From: Flavobacteriales bacterium | Lineage (GTDB): Bacteria > Bacteroidota > Bacteroidia > Flavobacteriales_D > Sanyastnellaceae | Length of the DNA: 64,000 bases | Assembly: GCA_022428205.1 (NCBI GenBank) | Contig: JAKMCW010000040.1 | Span: 62,001 to 126,000, forward strand | Direction: 5' to 3' | Shown: piece by piece, positions 19,396 through 30,300 of the stretch | How positions within the stretch are numbered: the stretch's first letter is position 1 | How the letters are laid out: the number at the start of each line of letters is the position of its first letter | Translations under genes and position numbers: made by a program | Notes under the pieces: generated by a model | Databases searched by the model: none | Told to the model about the DNA's origin: nothing | The model's input: the letters and a program-made list of their open reading frames with translations, nothing else

Positions 19396-19425
19396 GATGG
19401 GAAATTAAGCCGCATTTTGCGCCCG

Positions 19426-20556
19426 ATGCCACACCGCGATCCTCCTTTGGAAGATGTTGTGATGCCCGACGGCTCTGTCGCGGGCAATGCACTGTGGCGT
19501 GCAGTGGCCCATTTTGTGGGCGCTTCGGCTGAGGATCAAGGCGAGGAGGAATTCAATCGCCTCGCGACAGCGGTCTTCCGTTTTCAATTTGACGCCAACC
19601 CACTGTATCGACGTTGGTGCCAGCATTTGGGCTGGACGACCGACCGGGCTGGGGCCCTTTTGCGATGGACAGATATACCGACAATGCCGGTAGAGGCTTT
19701 TCGGTGGGGGGCTGTCGCGACCGAGGGCATCAGTGAGCCGGGCACCCCATTGGTGTTTCGGACCAGCGGGACGACAGGTTCAGAGCGCGGCATCCACCGG
19801 GTTCGAACGCCTCACTTGTACCGGTTGTCCGCGACACAGGGGTTTTCTCAGGCCTTTGGCCCTCCGGGACCCGTTGGCCCTGTGGTATTGGGGTTGCTGC
19901 CAGGCTACCTCGACCGACCCGACAGCAGTTTGGTCCACATGGTGCGCTTGTTGCGTTCTGAGGGGTGGGCCGAAGAAGGTGGCACCGCAGATGGCGGGTT
20001 CTATTTGGATGACCTCTCGGGCTTGTTTGATGCTGTGGAGTCCATACGGCTGGCTGGCCGTGAGGTGCTGCTGATTGGGGTCACATGGGCCTTGGTGGAT
20101 GCCGCCGAAGCTTGGCGAGCATCGGGCCGCTCAGCCCTTTCCGAGGGGGTTCACATTGCGGTGACAGGCGGCATGAAAGGACGGCGGGAAGAATGGGTGG
20201 CCGAACGCGTCCGGGAGGCGCTGCGCAGCGGTTTCGGCTGCCGCACGGTCGCGGGTGAATACGGGATGACCGAGCTTCTGAGCCAAGCGTGGTCCTTGAG
20301 AAAAGGCGTATACACTGCGCCCCCTTGGATGCGGGTGCGCCTGCGCAGAACCGATGACCCCCTTACGGAGCAAAAGACAGGCGCTACCGGTGGCGTAGAT
20401 GTCATCGACTTGGCCAATTTGGGAAGTTGTGCATTTCTCTCTACCCAGGATTTGGGCAGGCCTTCAGACCCAGAAATTGAGCCTGACCGGGGCTTTGAGT
20501 TGCTCGGACGGTTCGACCGTTCAGAAGTGAGGGGGTGCAACCTGCTCGTGGATTGA
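19426..20556 (+). CDS. LuxE-like acyl-protein synthetase / acyltransferase
   Basis: FRTSGTTGSERGIHRV ANL-type loop, VAGEYGMTELLSQAW, GGVDVIDLANLGSCAFLSTQDLG. Start revised to ATG 19426. Confidence 0.8.
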   Translation: MPHRDPPLEDVVMPDGSVAGNALWRAVAHFVGASAEDQGEEEFNRLATAVFRFQFDANPLYRRWCQHLGWTTDRAGALLRWTDIPTMPVEAFRWGAVATEGISEPGTPLVFRTSGTTGSERGIHRVRTPHLYRLSATQGFSQAFGPPGPVGPVVLGLLPGYLDRPDSSLVHMVRLLRSEGWAEEGGTADGGFYLDDLSGLFDAVESIRLAGREVLLIGVTWALVDAAEAWRASGRSALSEGVHIAVTGGMKGRREEWVAERVREALRSGFGCRTVAGEYGMTELLSQAWSLRKGVYTAPPWMRVRLRRTDDPLTEQKTGATGGVDVIDLANLGSCAFLSTQDLGRPSDPEIEPDRGFELLGRFDRSEVRGCNLLVD

Positions 20557-20588
20557 ACACATCTTTTGCGAACCATGAAGGCGACACC

Positions 20589-20596
20589 TAGTTTCG
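20589..20596 (+). promoter_or_regulatory. -7 element TAGTTTCG, 7 nt before ATG 20604; TTTG 20 bp further upstream
   Basis: Exact TAnnTT(T/C)G plus TTTG at 20565-20568. Confidence 0.55.
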
Positions 20597-20603
20597 CGCC
20601 ACC

Positions 20604-21653
20604 ATGGAAGCCTTCGTTGCGTTGCTCGGGTTCACACTGGCCGCCTATTCGGTGGTGGGCAATGACAGCATTCAAACTTTGGGGACCTTTTTGACCTCCA
20701 ATGAGGACAAGCCGTGGTGGCTCCTGTGGATTTTTGCAGGTGGCATCATGGCCATAGTGGTCACCATGGGCTATTTGGGCATGGGCGAATACCTCGGAGG
20801 CCGGGGCGGTGACCTCACTTTCGGCAAGTATGCGGGCCTTTTCCAAGACCCAGGCAAGCCCATTGACTTCCCGGTCATCAGCATATGGTACGTGCTGCCA
20901 CCATTGGCGCTTTTGGCGATCACACGTTTGGGGATTCCGGTCAGCACAACCTTCTTGGTATTGACATTTTTCGCCCCCAAAGCCTTGCCCAAAATGCTGG
21001 TCAAAAGCCTGGGCGGCTATGGCGTGGCCTTTCTCTTCGCCATTTTCGCTTTCGTCGTTTTGAGCAAGTTGACGGAACGCTACTTCCTCAAGCACCCCAT
21101 GCAGGAAGGGGAGGGCATCATGCGGTCCAAGCGTTTCTGGACGGTCACCCAGTGGTTGGCAACTGGATTCCTGTGGAGCCAATGGCTCACGCAAGACTTG
21201 GTCAACATCTTGGTTTACTTGGGCGACCCGGCCGAAGTAGAGCTCTGGAAATTCATTTTTGCACTCGTCGTGCTGGTGGGCATGCTGGGCTACATCTTCT
21301 ACCAGCGGGGAGGCAAAATCCAGAAAATCGTGCGGGTGAAGACCAACACGGCAGACATTCGTTCGGCGACCTTTATTGACCTTTTCTATGGTCTGGTGCT
21401 GTTGACCTTCAAGTTCGATACGTTCGGCATCGGTGCCAAAGTGCCCATGAGCACCACTTGGGTATTCCTGGGGATGTTGGCCGGCCGTGAGGTGGCACTG
21501 CGGTTTAGGCTGCAGGAATTGGACCGTTCCAAAGTGTGGCCAATGGTGTTGAGCGACCTCGGAAAAGCCACACTCGGACTGGTCATCAGCGTGCTGCTGG
21601 TGGTCTTCTTGTATGTCGTGGAAGGCCGGGACTTGGCGGCCCTGTTTGCTTGA
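20604..21653 (+). CDS. PiT-like polytopic membrane protein (divergent inorganic phosphate transporter-like)
   Basis: Two P-[VM]-STT motifs (IPVSTTFLVLTFF and VPMSTTWVFLGMLAGREV) and N-terminal GNDSIQTLGTF; about 9 TM segments. Confidence 0.55.
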   Translation: MEAFVALLGFTLAAYSVVGNDSIQTLGTFLTSNEDKPWWLLWIFAGGIMAIVVTMGYLGMGEYLGGRGGDLTFGKYAGLFQDPGKPIDFPVISIWYVLPPLALLAITRLGIPVSTTFLVLTFFAPKALPKMLVKSLGGYGVAFLFAIFAFVVLSKLTERYFLKHPMQEGEGIMRSKRFWTVTQWLATGFLWSQWLTQDLVNILVYLGDPAEVELWKFIFALVVLVGMLGYIFYQRGGKIQKIVRVKTNTADIRSATFIDLFYGLVLLTFKFDTFGIGAKVPMSTTWVFLGMLAGREVALRFRLQELDRSKVWPMVLSDLGKATLGLVISVLLVVFLYVVEGRDLAALFA

Positions 21654-21660
21654 CCTACAG

Positions 21661-22938
21661 TCAGTCGGTCACCCTGACGAGAAAGTAGTTTTTCTTGCCC
21701 CTTTGCAGAAGTATGAGGCCGCTGCCAATGCAGTCCGCTGTGCTCACGACTTTGTCTTGGCTCACCTTATTGCGGTTGAGGCTCACTGAATTTTCCTTCA
21801 AGGCCCGTCGCGCCTCACCGCCGCTCGCGAGAAAGGGCTGGTCACCGCCTGCGAGCACATCGATGATGCCCACACCTGCGGACAGTGCATCCCGGGAGAT
21901 TTCGCGTTGGGGCACCCCTTCAAAGACACTGAGTAGCTCTGCTTCAGGCAATGCTCGGAGGTCCTCTTCGGTGCTCTTACCAAACAACAACGCCGTGGCG
22001 GCCAAGGCGGTCTGCAGGTCCTCTTCTCCGTGAATCCGGCGCGTCACGTCTGCGGCCAATTCCCTTTGGAGCAGGCGGGCCCCAGGGTTTTCGGCGTGGG
22101 CGGCTTCGATTTCCTCGATGCGCTCCCGGTCCAGCAAAGTGAAGATGCGGATGTAGCGGGCCGCGTCTTCATCGGCCGCATTGATCCAATACTGGTAGAA
22201 TTTGTAGGCACTGGTGCGGGCTTTGTCAATCCACACGTTGCCGCCTTCGCTTTTGCCGAATTTGGAGCCGTCTGCTTTTGTGATCAATGGTGCCGTCAAG
22301 GCAAAGGCGTGGCCTTGTCCCTTGCGGCGAATCAGCTCCGTCCCGGTGGTCATGTTGCCCCACTGGTCGCTGCCGCCCATTTGTAGCATGCAGCCCATTT
22401 CTTTCCAGAGGTGGTAGAAGTCATAGCCCTGCACCAATTGGTAACTGAATTCCGTGAAGCTCATTCCGCCTTCGAGCCTGTTTTTCACGGAGTCCTTGGC
22501 CATCATGTAGTTGACCGTGATGTGTTTGCCCACGTCACGGATGAAGTCCAGGAAACTCAGGTCCTTGAACCAGTCGAAGTTGTTGACCACCCGTGCAGCC
22601 GAAGGACCTTCAAAATCGAGGAAGCGTTCCAATTGCGCGCGTTGGCATGCGAGGTTATGGTGCAGCGTGTCGAGGTCGAGAAACTGGCGTTCGGCCGTCT
22701 TGCCACTGGGGTCGCCCACCATGCCGGTAGCGCCTCCTACCAAGGCCACAGGGCGGTGTCCCGCCCGCTGAAGATGTACAAGAAGCATGACAGGCACGAG
22801 GTTGCCGATATGCAGGGAGTCCGCGGTAGGATCAAACCCCACGTAGCCCGTCGTCTGTTCTTTGGCGAGTTGCTCTTCGAGCCCTGGCATGGCATCGTGC
22901 AACAGCCCGCGCCACTTCAATTCGGCAATGAAATCCAT
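21661..22938 (-). CDS. tyrS: Tyrosyl-tRNA synthetase
   Basis: [33 protein letters not shown] (KMSKS-equivalent), S4-like C-terminus. Confidence 0.97.
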   Translation of the reverse strand: MDFIAELKWRGLLHDAMPGLEEQLAKEQTTGYVGFDPTADSLHIGNLVPVMLLVHLQRAGHRPVALVGGATGMVGDPSGKTAERQFLDLDTLHHNLACQRAQLERFLDFEGPSAARVVNNFDWFKDLSFLDFIRDVGKHITVNYMMAKDSVKNRLEGGMSFTEFSYQLVQGYDFYHLWKEMGCMLQMGGSDQWGNMTTGTELIRRKGQGHAFALTAPLITKADGSKFGKSEGGNVWIDKARTSAYKFYQYWINAADEDAARYIRIFTLLDRERIEEIEAAHAENPGARLLQRELAADVTRRIHGEEDLQTALAATALLFGKSTEEDLRALPEAELLSVFEGVPQREISRDALSAGVGIIDVLAGGDQPFLASGGEARRALKENSVSLNRNKVSQDKVVSTADCIGSGLILLQRGKKNYFLVRVTD

Positions 22939-22978
22939 CGGGTGCAAGATACAGCGACAACCCCGCGATTGCAGGGTG

Positions 22979-24298
22979 TCAGAGTACCTCTACGAGTCCT
23001 TCCATTTGCATGCTGCGCGATCCTTTCAAGAGCACGGTGCGCTGGGAGAGCGGACGCGAGGTCAATTCAGCCCGCAGGGAAGCGATGTCTCCGAAAGTCC
23101 GATCTCCAGGTGCGTGCTCGGCAAAGTCCGCCCCCACAACCCAGCATTCGAGGCCACAGGATTTGGCCACATCGCGGACCATTTGATGCCCTTGTGCGGC
23201 GTGCTCGCCCAGTTCCTTCATATCGCCGAGGATGGCCAATGGGGGATGGCCATGGGAACCAGCAGCAAACGACCGCAGTGTGGACTCGACAGAACTCGGA
23301 TTGGCGTTGTAGCAATCGACGATGACCACATTGCGGTCCGTCTCTACAGTTTCCCCGCGTTGGTCAACCGGCTGAAACGCGAGCAAGGCGGTGTTGATGT
23401 CTGCAGGCGCTACTTCGAAGTGGACGCCCACTGCGATGGCCGCTTTGAGGTTGTCCAGTTGGTGCTGGCCGTGGAGCAAGACCTCCAGTCCGCCGGCATC
23501 GGCATGCCATGGCCCAGGCAAGTGTCCAGGCTCCTGCGTCCAGCAGATGGGGGCGTCCACACGCTCGTCCATGCGCCAAGCATGAGGGGGGTGTGCCTCA
23601 GAGCCATAGAGGATGCGTCCGAGTCCGTTGAGTTCGGAGAGGGCGAGAAGGTCACGATCTTCAGCGTGCACGAAGGCCTTTCCACCAGAAGCTGCCAGGT
23701 GGCGGTACAGCTCCTGCTTGCCCTTTTTGACCCCTTCAACGCCGCCAAATCCTTCGAGGTGTGCAAGTCCCACATTGGTGATCATGCCGTGGGTCGGGGC
23801 GGCCATTTCGGAGAGCGCAGCAATTTCGCCTTGGTGGTTGGCGCCCATTTCGATGAGCGCAAACTCCGCATCCACAGGGATGGACAGGAGGGTTAAAGGG
23901 ACGCCGATGTGGTTGTTGAGATTGCCAAAGGTTGCATACACGTCGTAGCGCTTTGCCAGCACAGCCTTAAGCAGTTCCTTGGTGGTGGTTTTGCCATTGC
24001 TTCCCGTGAGGCCAAATACAGGGCAGGAGAACCGCATTCGATGGGCATGCGCCACGGCTTGCAGTGCGGTCAAGCTGTTGTCCACGTGAATGAGCCCTTC
24101 GCCTTGCAGATCTTGGTCATCTACGATGGCCGCGATGCAGCCCTTCTGCAATGCTTCCTGCGCGTATTGATTGCCGTCAAACCGCTCACCCTTGAGCGCG
24201 AAGTAGAGCTTTCCTGGGCCGCATTGCCGCGAATCGGTTGTGACTCCTGAGGACCGGTCGTAGAGTCCGAGCAACTCCGGGATTGTGGCGCCTTCCAT
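22979..24298 (-). CDS. murF: UDP-N-acetylmuramoyl-tripeptide--D-alanyl-D-alanine ligase
   Basis: [71 protein letters not shown]. Confidence 0.96.
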   Translation of the reverse strand: MEGATIPELLGLYDRSSGVTTDSRQCGPGKLYFALKGERFDGNQYAQEALQKGCIAAIVDDQDLQGEGLIHVDNSLTALQAVAHAHRMRFSCPVFGLTGSNGKTTTKELLKAVLAKRYDVYATFGNLNNHIGVPLTLLSIPVDAEFALIEMGANHQGEIAALSEMAAPTHGMITNVGLAHLEGFGGVEGVKKGKQELYRHLAASGGKAFVHAEDRDLLALSELNGLGRILYGSEAHPPHAWRMDERVDAPICWTQEPGHLPGPWHADAGGLEVLLHGQHQLDNLKAAIAVGVHFEVAPADINTALLAFQPVDQRGETVETDRNVVIVDCYNANPSSVESTLRSFAAGSHGHPPLAILGDMKELGEHAAQGHQMVRDVAKSCGLECWVVGADFAEHAPGDRTFGDIASLRAELTSRPLSQRTVLLKGSRSMQMEGLVEVL

Positions 24299-24314
24299 GA
24301 CTGCAAGAAACAGC

Positions 24315-24348
24315 GAACCCCGCTTGGTGCCATGACCAAGCGGGGTTC
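24315..24348 (-). terminator. Strong hairpin between gldJ and murF (terminator or attenuator)
   Basis: 13-bp perfect inverted repeat gaaccccgcttgg / ccaagcggggttc; U-poor tail. Confidence 0.5.
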
Positions 24349-24369
24349 ACAATGAACAATGGGCGGTGC

Positions 24370-26130
24370 TTACTTACCGCCGGCAATCACATTGCCCTTT
24401 GGCGATCCCACACGGGTCATCGCACAACGGAAACCGATGGTGGAAGAACTCTGGTCCTCCTCGAGGAAGCGGCGTGTTCCTGGGATGATCCAGTACACCC
24501 GGTCGTTCCAACTTCCGCCTTTGTAGACGCGGACATTGTCGTTGATCAAAGAGGTCGCTCCGTAGTCGTAAACCAGATCGTCGCGGTCGCTCAGCTCCGT
24601 CTGATCGTAGCTGAGTGAACTTTCGAGGTCTCCATCGAGGTAGTCGATGTTGTCCGCCACCTTGTAGTTGCGGCGATCGAGGTTTTCTTCGAGCGTCACT
24701 TCGCGGTAGCGCATCTGACCGGGGGTGCCCACAATGTTCCGTGACCATGCCTTGCGCAAGTCTGGAGCAGCTGGTGCTTCACTTTCCTCAATCAGGTCGA
24801 GCGCTTCGTCCATCTTGGTCATGGCCTCTTCTACCCGCTTTACGCCGAGATCTTCGTTGGCACTTTCGATCTTGCTCTTGAGGTTGTCAATGAGGTTTTG
24901 TCCTTCCGTGGTCAACGACGAACCTGCAGCCTCTTCGTAGTCTTCAATGAAGCTTTCGATGGCGGGGATGTCGTATTGCACGTAATCCAACTTGTCCGTC
25001 ACATTGCCTTCGCTGTCGAGCAGCTTCGTGGAGAACACGTTTCCGCGGAATGGACGGAATTCCTGGGCGTCTTGAAGGGTTCCAGGGCGGTATACGTCCA
25101 TCACCCACTCGCTCACGTTACCTGCCATGTTGTACAGGCCGTAATCGTTTGGTGCATAGCTGTACACCGGTGCCGTCACATCTGCGTTGTCATTCAAGGC
25201 ACCTGCGACACCCATGTAGTCACCTCGGGCCCGGACGAAGTTGGCATTGATTTCACCGTAGTACTTGCCTCGGCTGTCATCGTTCCGTACGTAGTGTCCA
25301 TCCCATGGATAGGTGCGGCGGCTGGTGATCAATTCTTCGCCGCTGTTTCCGATGAGGGAGAGGGCTGCGTATTCCCACTCAGCCTCGGTAGGCAGGCGGT
25401 AGTCTGGCAACATAATACCGTCTGTCATGGCCACATTTCGGTATCCCACGCCATTGGGGCGAAGGTCCTTGATGCCGTCGGCAGCCTTGGCGGCTTCTTC
25501 GTATTGGCCGTCGAGATATGCTTCAGTACTGAAGAAGCTGTCGTCTACTTGACCGGTGGGGTTGTGCACGAGGAACCCTTCGCGCACCATGATTTGCTCG
25601 TTCACACGGTCCGTTCTCCACTTGCAGAATTCACTCGCCTGCAACCAAGACACACCCACCACGGGGTAGTCACGATAGGCGGGGTGACGCAGATAATAAT
25701 TCACGTAGGGCTCATTGTATGCGCGGGGGTCGCGCCACACGAGGGTGTCGGGCTTTGCACGGTCCACGATTTCGGGGAAACCATCACCGTAAACGCGGTT
25801 CAACCAGAAGAGGTACTCCAACCAATAAAAGTTGGTGACCTCCACCTCGTCCATGTAGAACGAGCTGACGGTGACACGGCGGGGGATGTTGTCCCAGGCG
25901 CCAGTCAAGTCATCTTCGACCTGACCCATGGTAAACGTACCTCCCTCGACAAAAACGAGGCCAGGGCCTGTCTCTTGTCCAATGTATGGGAGCTGTTGAA
26001 ATCCACCATTTTCGGAGTCATTGTAAGACCAGCCAGTGGCGCCAGACGCGGCACCTTGACAGGACGAGAACAACGCCGCCGCAGCAAATGCCGCAACGGT
26101 GAAAAGGAGGATGGAATGGAGCTTCTGCAT
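24370..26130 (-). CDS. gldJ: Gliding motility lipoprotein GldJ (SUMF1/FGE-like)
   Basis: Lipobox AALFSSC; FVEGGTFTMGQVEDDLTG, YRLPTEAEWEYAAL, MAGNVSEWVMDVYRP, GFRCAMTRVG; next to murF and close to porU/porV. Confidence 0.87.
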   Translation of the reverse strand: MQKLHSILLFTVAAFAAAALFSSCQGAASGATGWSYNDSENGGFQQLPYIGQETGPGLVFVEGGTFTMGQVEDDLTGAWDNIPRRVTVSSFYMDEVEVTNFYWLEYLFWLNRVYGDGFPEIVDRAKPDTLVWRDPRAYNEPYVNYYLRHPAYRDYPVVGVSWLQASEFCKWRTDRVNEQIMVREGFLVHNPTGQVDDSFFSTEAYLDGQYEEAAKAADGIKDLRPNGVGYRNVAMTDGIMLPDYRLPTEAEWEYAALSLIGNSGEELITSRRTYPWDGHYVRNDDSRGKYYGEINANFVRARGDYMGVAGALNDNADVTAPVYSYAPNDYGLYNMAGNVSEWVMDVYRPGTLQDAQEFRPFRGNVFSTKLLDSEGNVTDKLDYVQYDIPAIESFIEDYEEAAGSSLTTEGQNLIDNLKSKIESANEDLGVKRVEEAMTKMDEALDLIEESEAPAAPDLRKAWSRNIVGTPGQMRYREVTLEENLDRRNYKVADNIDYLDGDLESSLSYDQTELSDRDDLVYDYGATSLINDNVRVYKGGSWNDRVYWIIPGTRRFLEEDQSSSTIGFRCAMTRVGSPKGNVIAGGK

Positions 26131-26165
26131 CGCTTTCTATATGGGTTTCCTTGCAGGGAGAGGGT

Positions 26166-27197
26166 TCAGAATCCGGGGCATGGTGGGCTGCGGAACTTGA
26201 TACGCTTGGCCCGACAATCGAAGTTCAGGGACATGCTCACCTCGTGAGATCCACCTGTGGCGGGGGTGAGGTCTGACACCGTCACGTCGTAGCTGTAACC
26301 AAACTTGATGACATCGGATTGTATACCCAACGTAACGATAAACGCATCGCGATATTGGGTTCCGAGGATGCCGCGGTACCAAATGCCACCGACAATGGGT
26401 CCTTTGCTGACGTATCCACCGAAGTTGAGTTGTTGGAACTCTCCCTGGCGGCGGTACAGGATGTTGGGCGAGATGAATGCACTGGCGTAGCGCGCATCCC
26501 CGTCCAACGGGAGCAATGCACCAAAGTGTGCCGTGAGCTTCATGGGCAGACGGCTGACGCCCACCACGAGGCTCTCATTGGGTTCATTGAGGTGGTGTGC
26601 AGCAAAACCGAAGTAGACCTTCTTGCTGAAACCGACGATGCCGGCACTAAAGTCCACTTGGCTGACTTTTCCGCCACGCGGCTGGTCTTGCGTCTCATAG
26701 ATGAATCCTTTGCGGGGATCGATCATGTCGCCGAAGGTCAATTGGCTCCAATCCAAGGCCTTTTGGAAATATGTCGCTTCAAATCCCGCTTTGATAGAGA
26801 ATTTCCGGCTGATGGCTTGCTGGTAGCTGTAGATGCCACTGATGCGGGTGGTGCTCAAGGTGCCCCGTCCAGCGCGGTCGTTCATCACAATGAAGCCGAG
26901 GCCACCTGAAATGCTCGGAATGTGCTGGTCATAAGCAGCCGCAGAGGTCACATAATTTCCGCTCATGGCTGGCCACTGATTCCGGTAGTTCATGACGAAC
27001 CTGGGACAGCGTGCTGCACCTGCAAAAGCCGGATTCAAATACACCGGATTCGAGTAGAATTGGGTGAATTCCGGGTCTTGGGCCGTCGCTTTTTCCGGAG
27101 CAAAGGTGCCGAGACACGCCATCAAGAGCGCAATGGCCGGGAGGCCAAAAACGCGGGATGCCGCGGAACTAGAGGGCTGTTGGAGCTTCATGGCCAT
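26166..27197 (-). CDS. PorP/SprF family type IX secretion-associated outer membrane protein
   Basis: AQDPEFTQFYSNPVYLNPAFAGAARCPRFVMNYRNQWPAMSGNYVT is the PorP/SprF signature. Start revised to 27197. Confidence 0.92.
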   Translation of the reverse strand: MAMKLQQPSSSAASRVFGLPAIALLMACLGTFAPEKATAQDPEFTQFYSNPVYLNPAFAGAARCPRFVMNYRNQWPAMSGNYVTSAAAYDQHIPSISGGLGFIVMNDRAGRGTLSTTRISGIYSYQQAISRKFSIKAGFEATYFQKALDWSQLTFGDMIDPRKGFIYETQDQPRGGKVSQVDFSAGIVGFSKKVYFGFAAHHLNEPNESLVVGVSRLPMKLTAHFGALLPLDGDARYASAFISPNILYRRQGEFQQLNFGGYVSKGPIVGGIWYRGILGTQYRDAFIVTLGIQSDVIKFGYSYDVTVSDLTPATGGSHEVSMSLNFDCRAKRIKFRSPPCPGF

Positions 27198-27334
27198 GGA
27201 GTTTCCTGAGACACAAGTCTCGTGTATAAGGTCGTGAAAATTACAAACTTGTGGGAATTGCCGAACATCTTTGCTTTGAAGCAACAAACAGCCCCTGCTG
27301 AACGTTGTCCAAACAAGCATTCTCAACCACTCCC

Positions 27335-30300
27335 ATGACCCAAACGAAAGCGCAACAGAATTCGTTGCCTCGGAAGGAATCAAAGCCATGTCACTTCGTG
27401 TTACGGATGATATGCCTGATGGGTTTCCTCGGCAGCATTTTGATGCCGGGCCTAAATGCGCAATTTGCCTATGAATGGCCCGCGCATTCCGCCCTTTCTG
27501 AAGGACAGTGGTTCAAATTGGCGACAGTGCGCTCGGGTTTCCACAAGGTGGATGCCAACCTGATCTCCAGCTTGGGTTTGGACCCTGCTTCGGTCAATCC
27601 GGACCGCATCAATTTGTATGGCCATGGGGGAGATGCCTTGCCGATTGACAATGCCGTTCCCCGGCCGCTTGACTTGGTGCCGGTCCCCATTGAGATGGTG
27701 CATGACGGCGATGGGCAATTCGATGGCAATGACCATTTCATCTTCCTCGGTGATGGCCCTGAAGAGTGGACTTACGATGAGGTGACCAATAAATGGAAGC
27801 ACGCGTTGAACCCCTGGTCGGATACGGCCTGGTATTTTTTGAGGGTTGATGACCCCACACCAATTCGGCTGGCGTCTGCTCCTGCATTGGCTGGGGACCT
27901 CGATTCCGTGTTGACGGAGACGGATTTTCACCTGTTTCACGAATTGGAGCAGAGCACCATCATCCGCTCGGGGCGCAACTTTTTTGGTGAGGTGTTCGAC
28001 CAAAATCCCACCCACACCATTCCGTTTCAGGTGCCGGATATCATCGCCAAACCAGCGCGGCTTGAGGTAAAGCTCATGGGGCGTTCCGTCGGCGCGCCAA
28101 GCCCTTATGCCGTCGCCCTTGGGGACAGCACATGGACGATCACCCCTGCCACCACGGGCGCCCAGTCCCACGTGCCCCAGGCGCAAGTGGGCAGCGGGGC
28201 CTACGAATGGCTGCCCAACTCAGAGGTCGTGCAAGTGGGCATCACCCTCGACGCCCAAGTGGCCGATGCCAAAGGGTGGTTGGATTATTTGCGGCTCGTG
28301 GGCACCCGTGCGGCTTCCATGTCGGGTTCGACGCAGCAAGAATTCATGCGCGCGGAAGCCGTCGCGCCGGGCCGCGTAGTGGAATGGTCCATTGCTGAGG
28401 CGCAGTCCGTCCAAAGGGTATGGGACGTGACGGACCCACAGCAGCCCATCGCCATCCCTTTTTCTGTGAGCGATGGGGAAGCCAGGTTCCGAGTAGAATA
28501 TGACGCCTTGCGCACTTTCAGGGCCGGCACCGGTTCGGGCTTCTACAGCCCTACGGCCATCGGCCCCGTGCAAAACACGGACGTTCATGGCATCCCGCAG
28601 GTAGATCTGGTGGTCATCACGCCCCCTGCCCTGCGCGAGGCTGCCGACAGTTTGGCGGCCATTCACTTTGCCGAAGGCCTGAGTGTGGCGGTGCTCGAGC
28701 CTTCCTTTATCTATGATTGCTTCAGTTCTGGCAGGGTTGACCCCACGGCCATCAAGATGCTGATGAAGATGCTCCACGACCGTTCAGCGGGTGACCCGGA
28801 AAGTGCCCCGCGTTACTTGCAGCTCTTCGGAGATGGCACCTACTTGAACCGGAATTTGCCCCGGTATGGCAATCTGTTGGTTTCCTTCCAAAGCGCCCAG
28901 AGCCATACCCCCACCCAGAGCTATGTGACGGATGACTACTACGGTTTCCTCACGGACAATGCCTCTGAGCGGTTGACCGACACCTTGTCAATTGGGGTGG
29001 GGCGCATCCCGGCAAGCACGCTGGACGAAGCTTGGGATGCGGTGGGCAAAGTCTCCGCTTATCTCAGTGGCAATCCGGACCCTGAAGGGGCCGCCTGCTT
29101 GACGGCGGGCCTGCCAGGATCGGAGGAGGGCAACCCTTATGGCCCATGGCGCAACCGGGTGTGTTTCGTCGCCGATGATTTTGATGGCAACGGTGGTGCC
29201 ACAGAGACGGGCCACACCCTATACAGCATCAACCACGCCGAGGGCATGGAAGAAAACCATGGGGCGTATGACCTCAAGCGCATCTTTATGGACGCCTACC
29301 CCCAAGTGGCCACGCCGGGAGGCGAGCGTTACCCAGAAGTGGAGACGGCCATAGACCGACAGGTCCGCGAAGGCGCCTTGCTGATCAATTACATCGGTCA
29401 TGGCGGTGAGCGGGGGTGGGCCCATGAGCGCGTGCTCAATACCTCTACCATCGGCGGATGGGACAACCTGGACAGAATGCCACTGTTCTTCACGGCGACC
29501 TGCGAGCTCGCCCGGTTTGACGATCCAGAATTGGAAACGGCTGGCGAGATGATGGTGATGAACCCCAATGGAGGGGCCATCGCCATGATGACCACGACCC
29601 GGGTGGTCTACAGTTTCGCCAATGAACAGCTCAACAACGCTTTCTTTGATGTGGCGTTTGATGCACCTGCAGGAGAACGTCAGCGTCTCGGAGACATACT
29701 GCGGCGCACCAAGAATCACCCCGCCTCTGGCGCTTCTTCGAACAAGCGCAACTTCACATTGCTGGGCGACGTGGCGCTCACCTTGGCGACCCCGAGCATG
29801 CAGGTGCAGACCAGCGAGGTCAATGGTGTGCCTGTCGATGCATGGGCGGACACCCTCAGCGCCCTCGAGCACGTGGTCGTCAGGGGCTATGTGGCCGATG
29901 CGCAAGGCAACGTTTTGACCGATTTCAATGGGTTTGTTTACCCGACGGTGTATGACCAGCAGTCGGAAGTCACCACCCTGAACAACGATGGCGGCAGCTC
30001 GGGAGTGTCTTACAGAGAATGGCGCAATCGCATTCACACGGGGGCAGTCACCGCTGAGGGCGGTGTCTTCGAGTTTGAATTCGTAGTGCCCAGGGACATT
30101 TCGTACGATCCGGCCCCAGGACGCATCAGCTACTATGCCGTAGATGGCGACGTAGACGCCCACGGTTACACCGAGAATGTGATCATAGGTGGCGTCAACC
30201 CAGATGCGGTGGCTGACAATGATGGTCCGGCCATCGAATTGTTCCTCAATGACACGAGTTTCACCAATGGGGGCACAACGGACACCAAGCCGGTATTGCT

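Noticed and set aside
24898-26247. 449-aa plus-strand ORF opposite gldJ
   Set aside because: Antisense to a clear GldJ; no motif support.
27208-27221. gagac-acaa-gtctc hairpin in the PorP-like 5' leader as a riboregulator
   Set aside because: A 5-bp hairpin occurs often by chance; no supporting structure around it.
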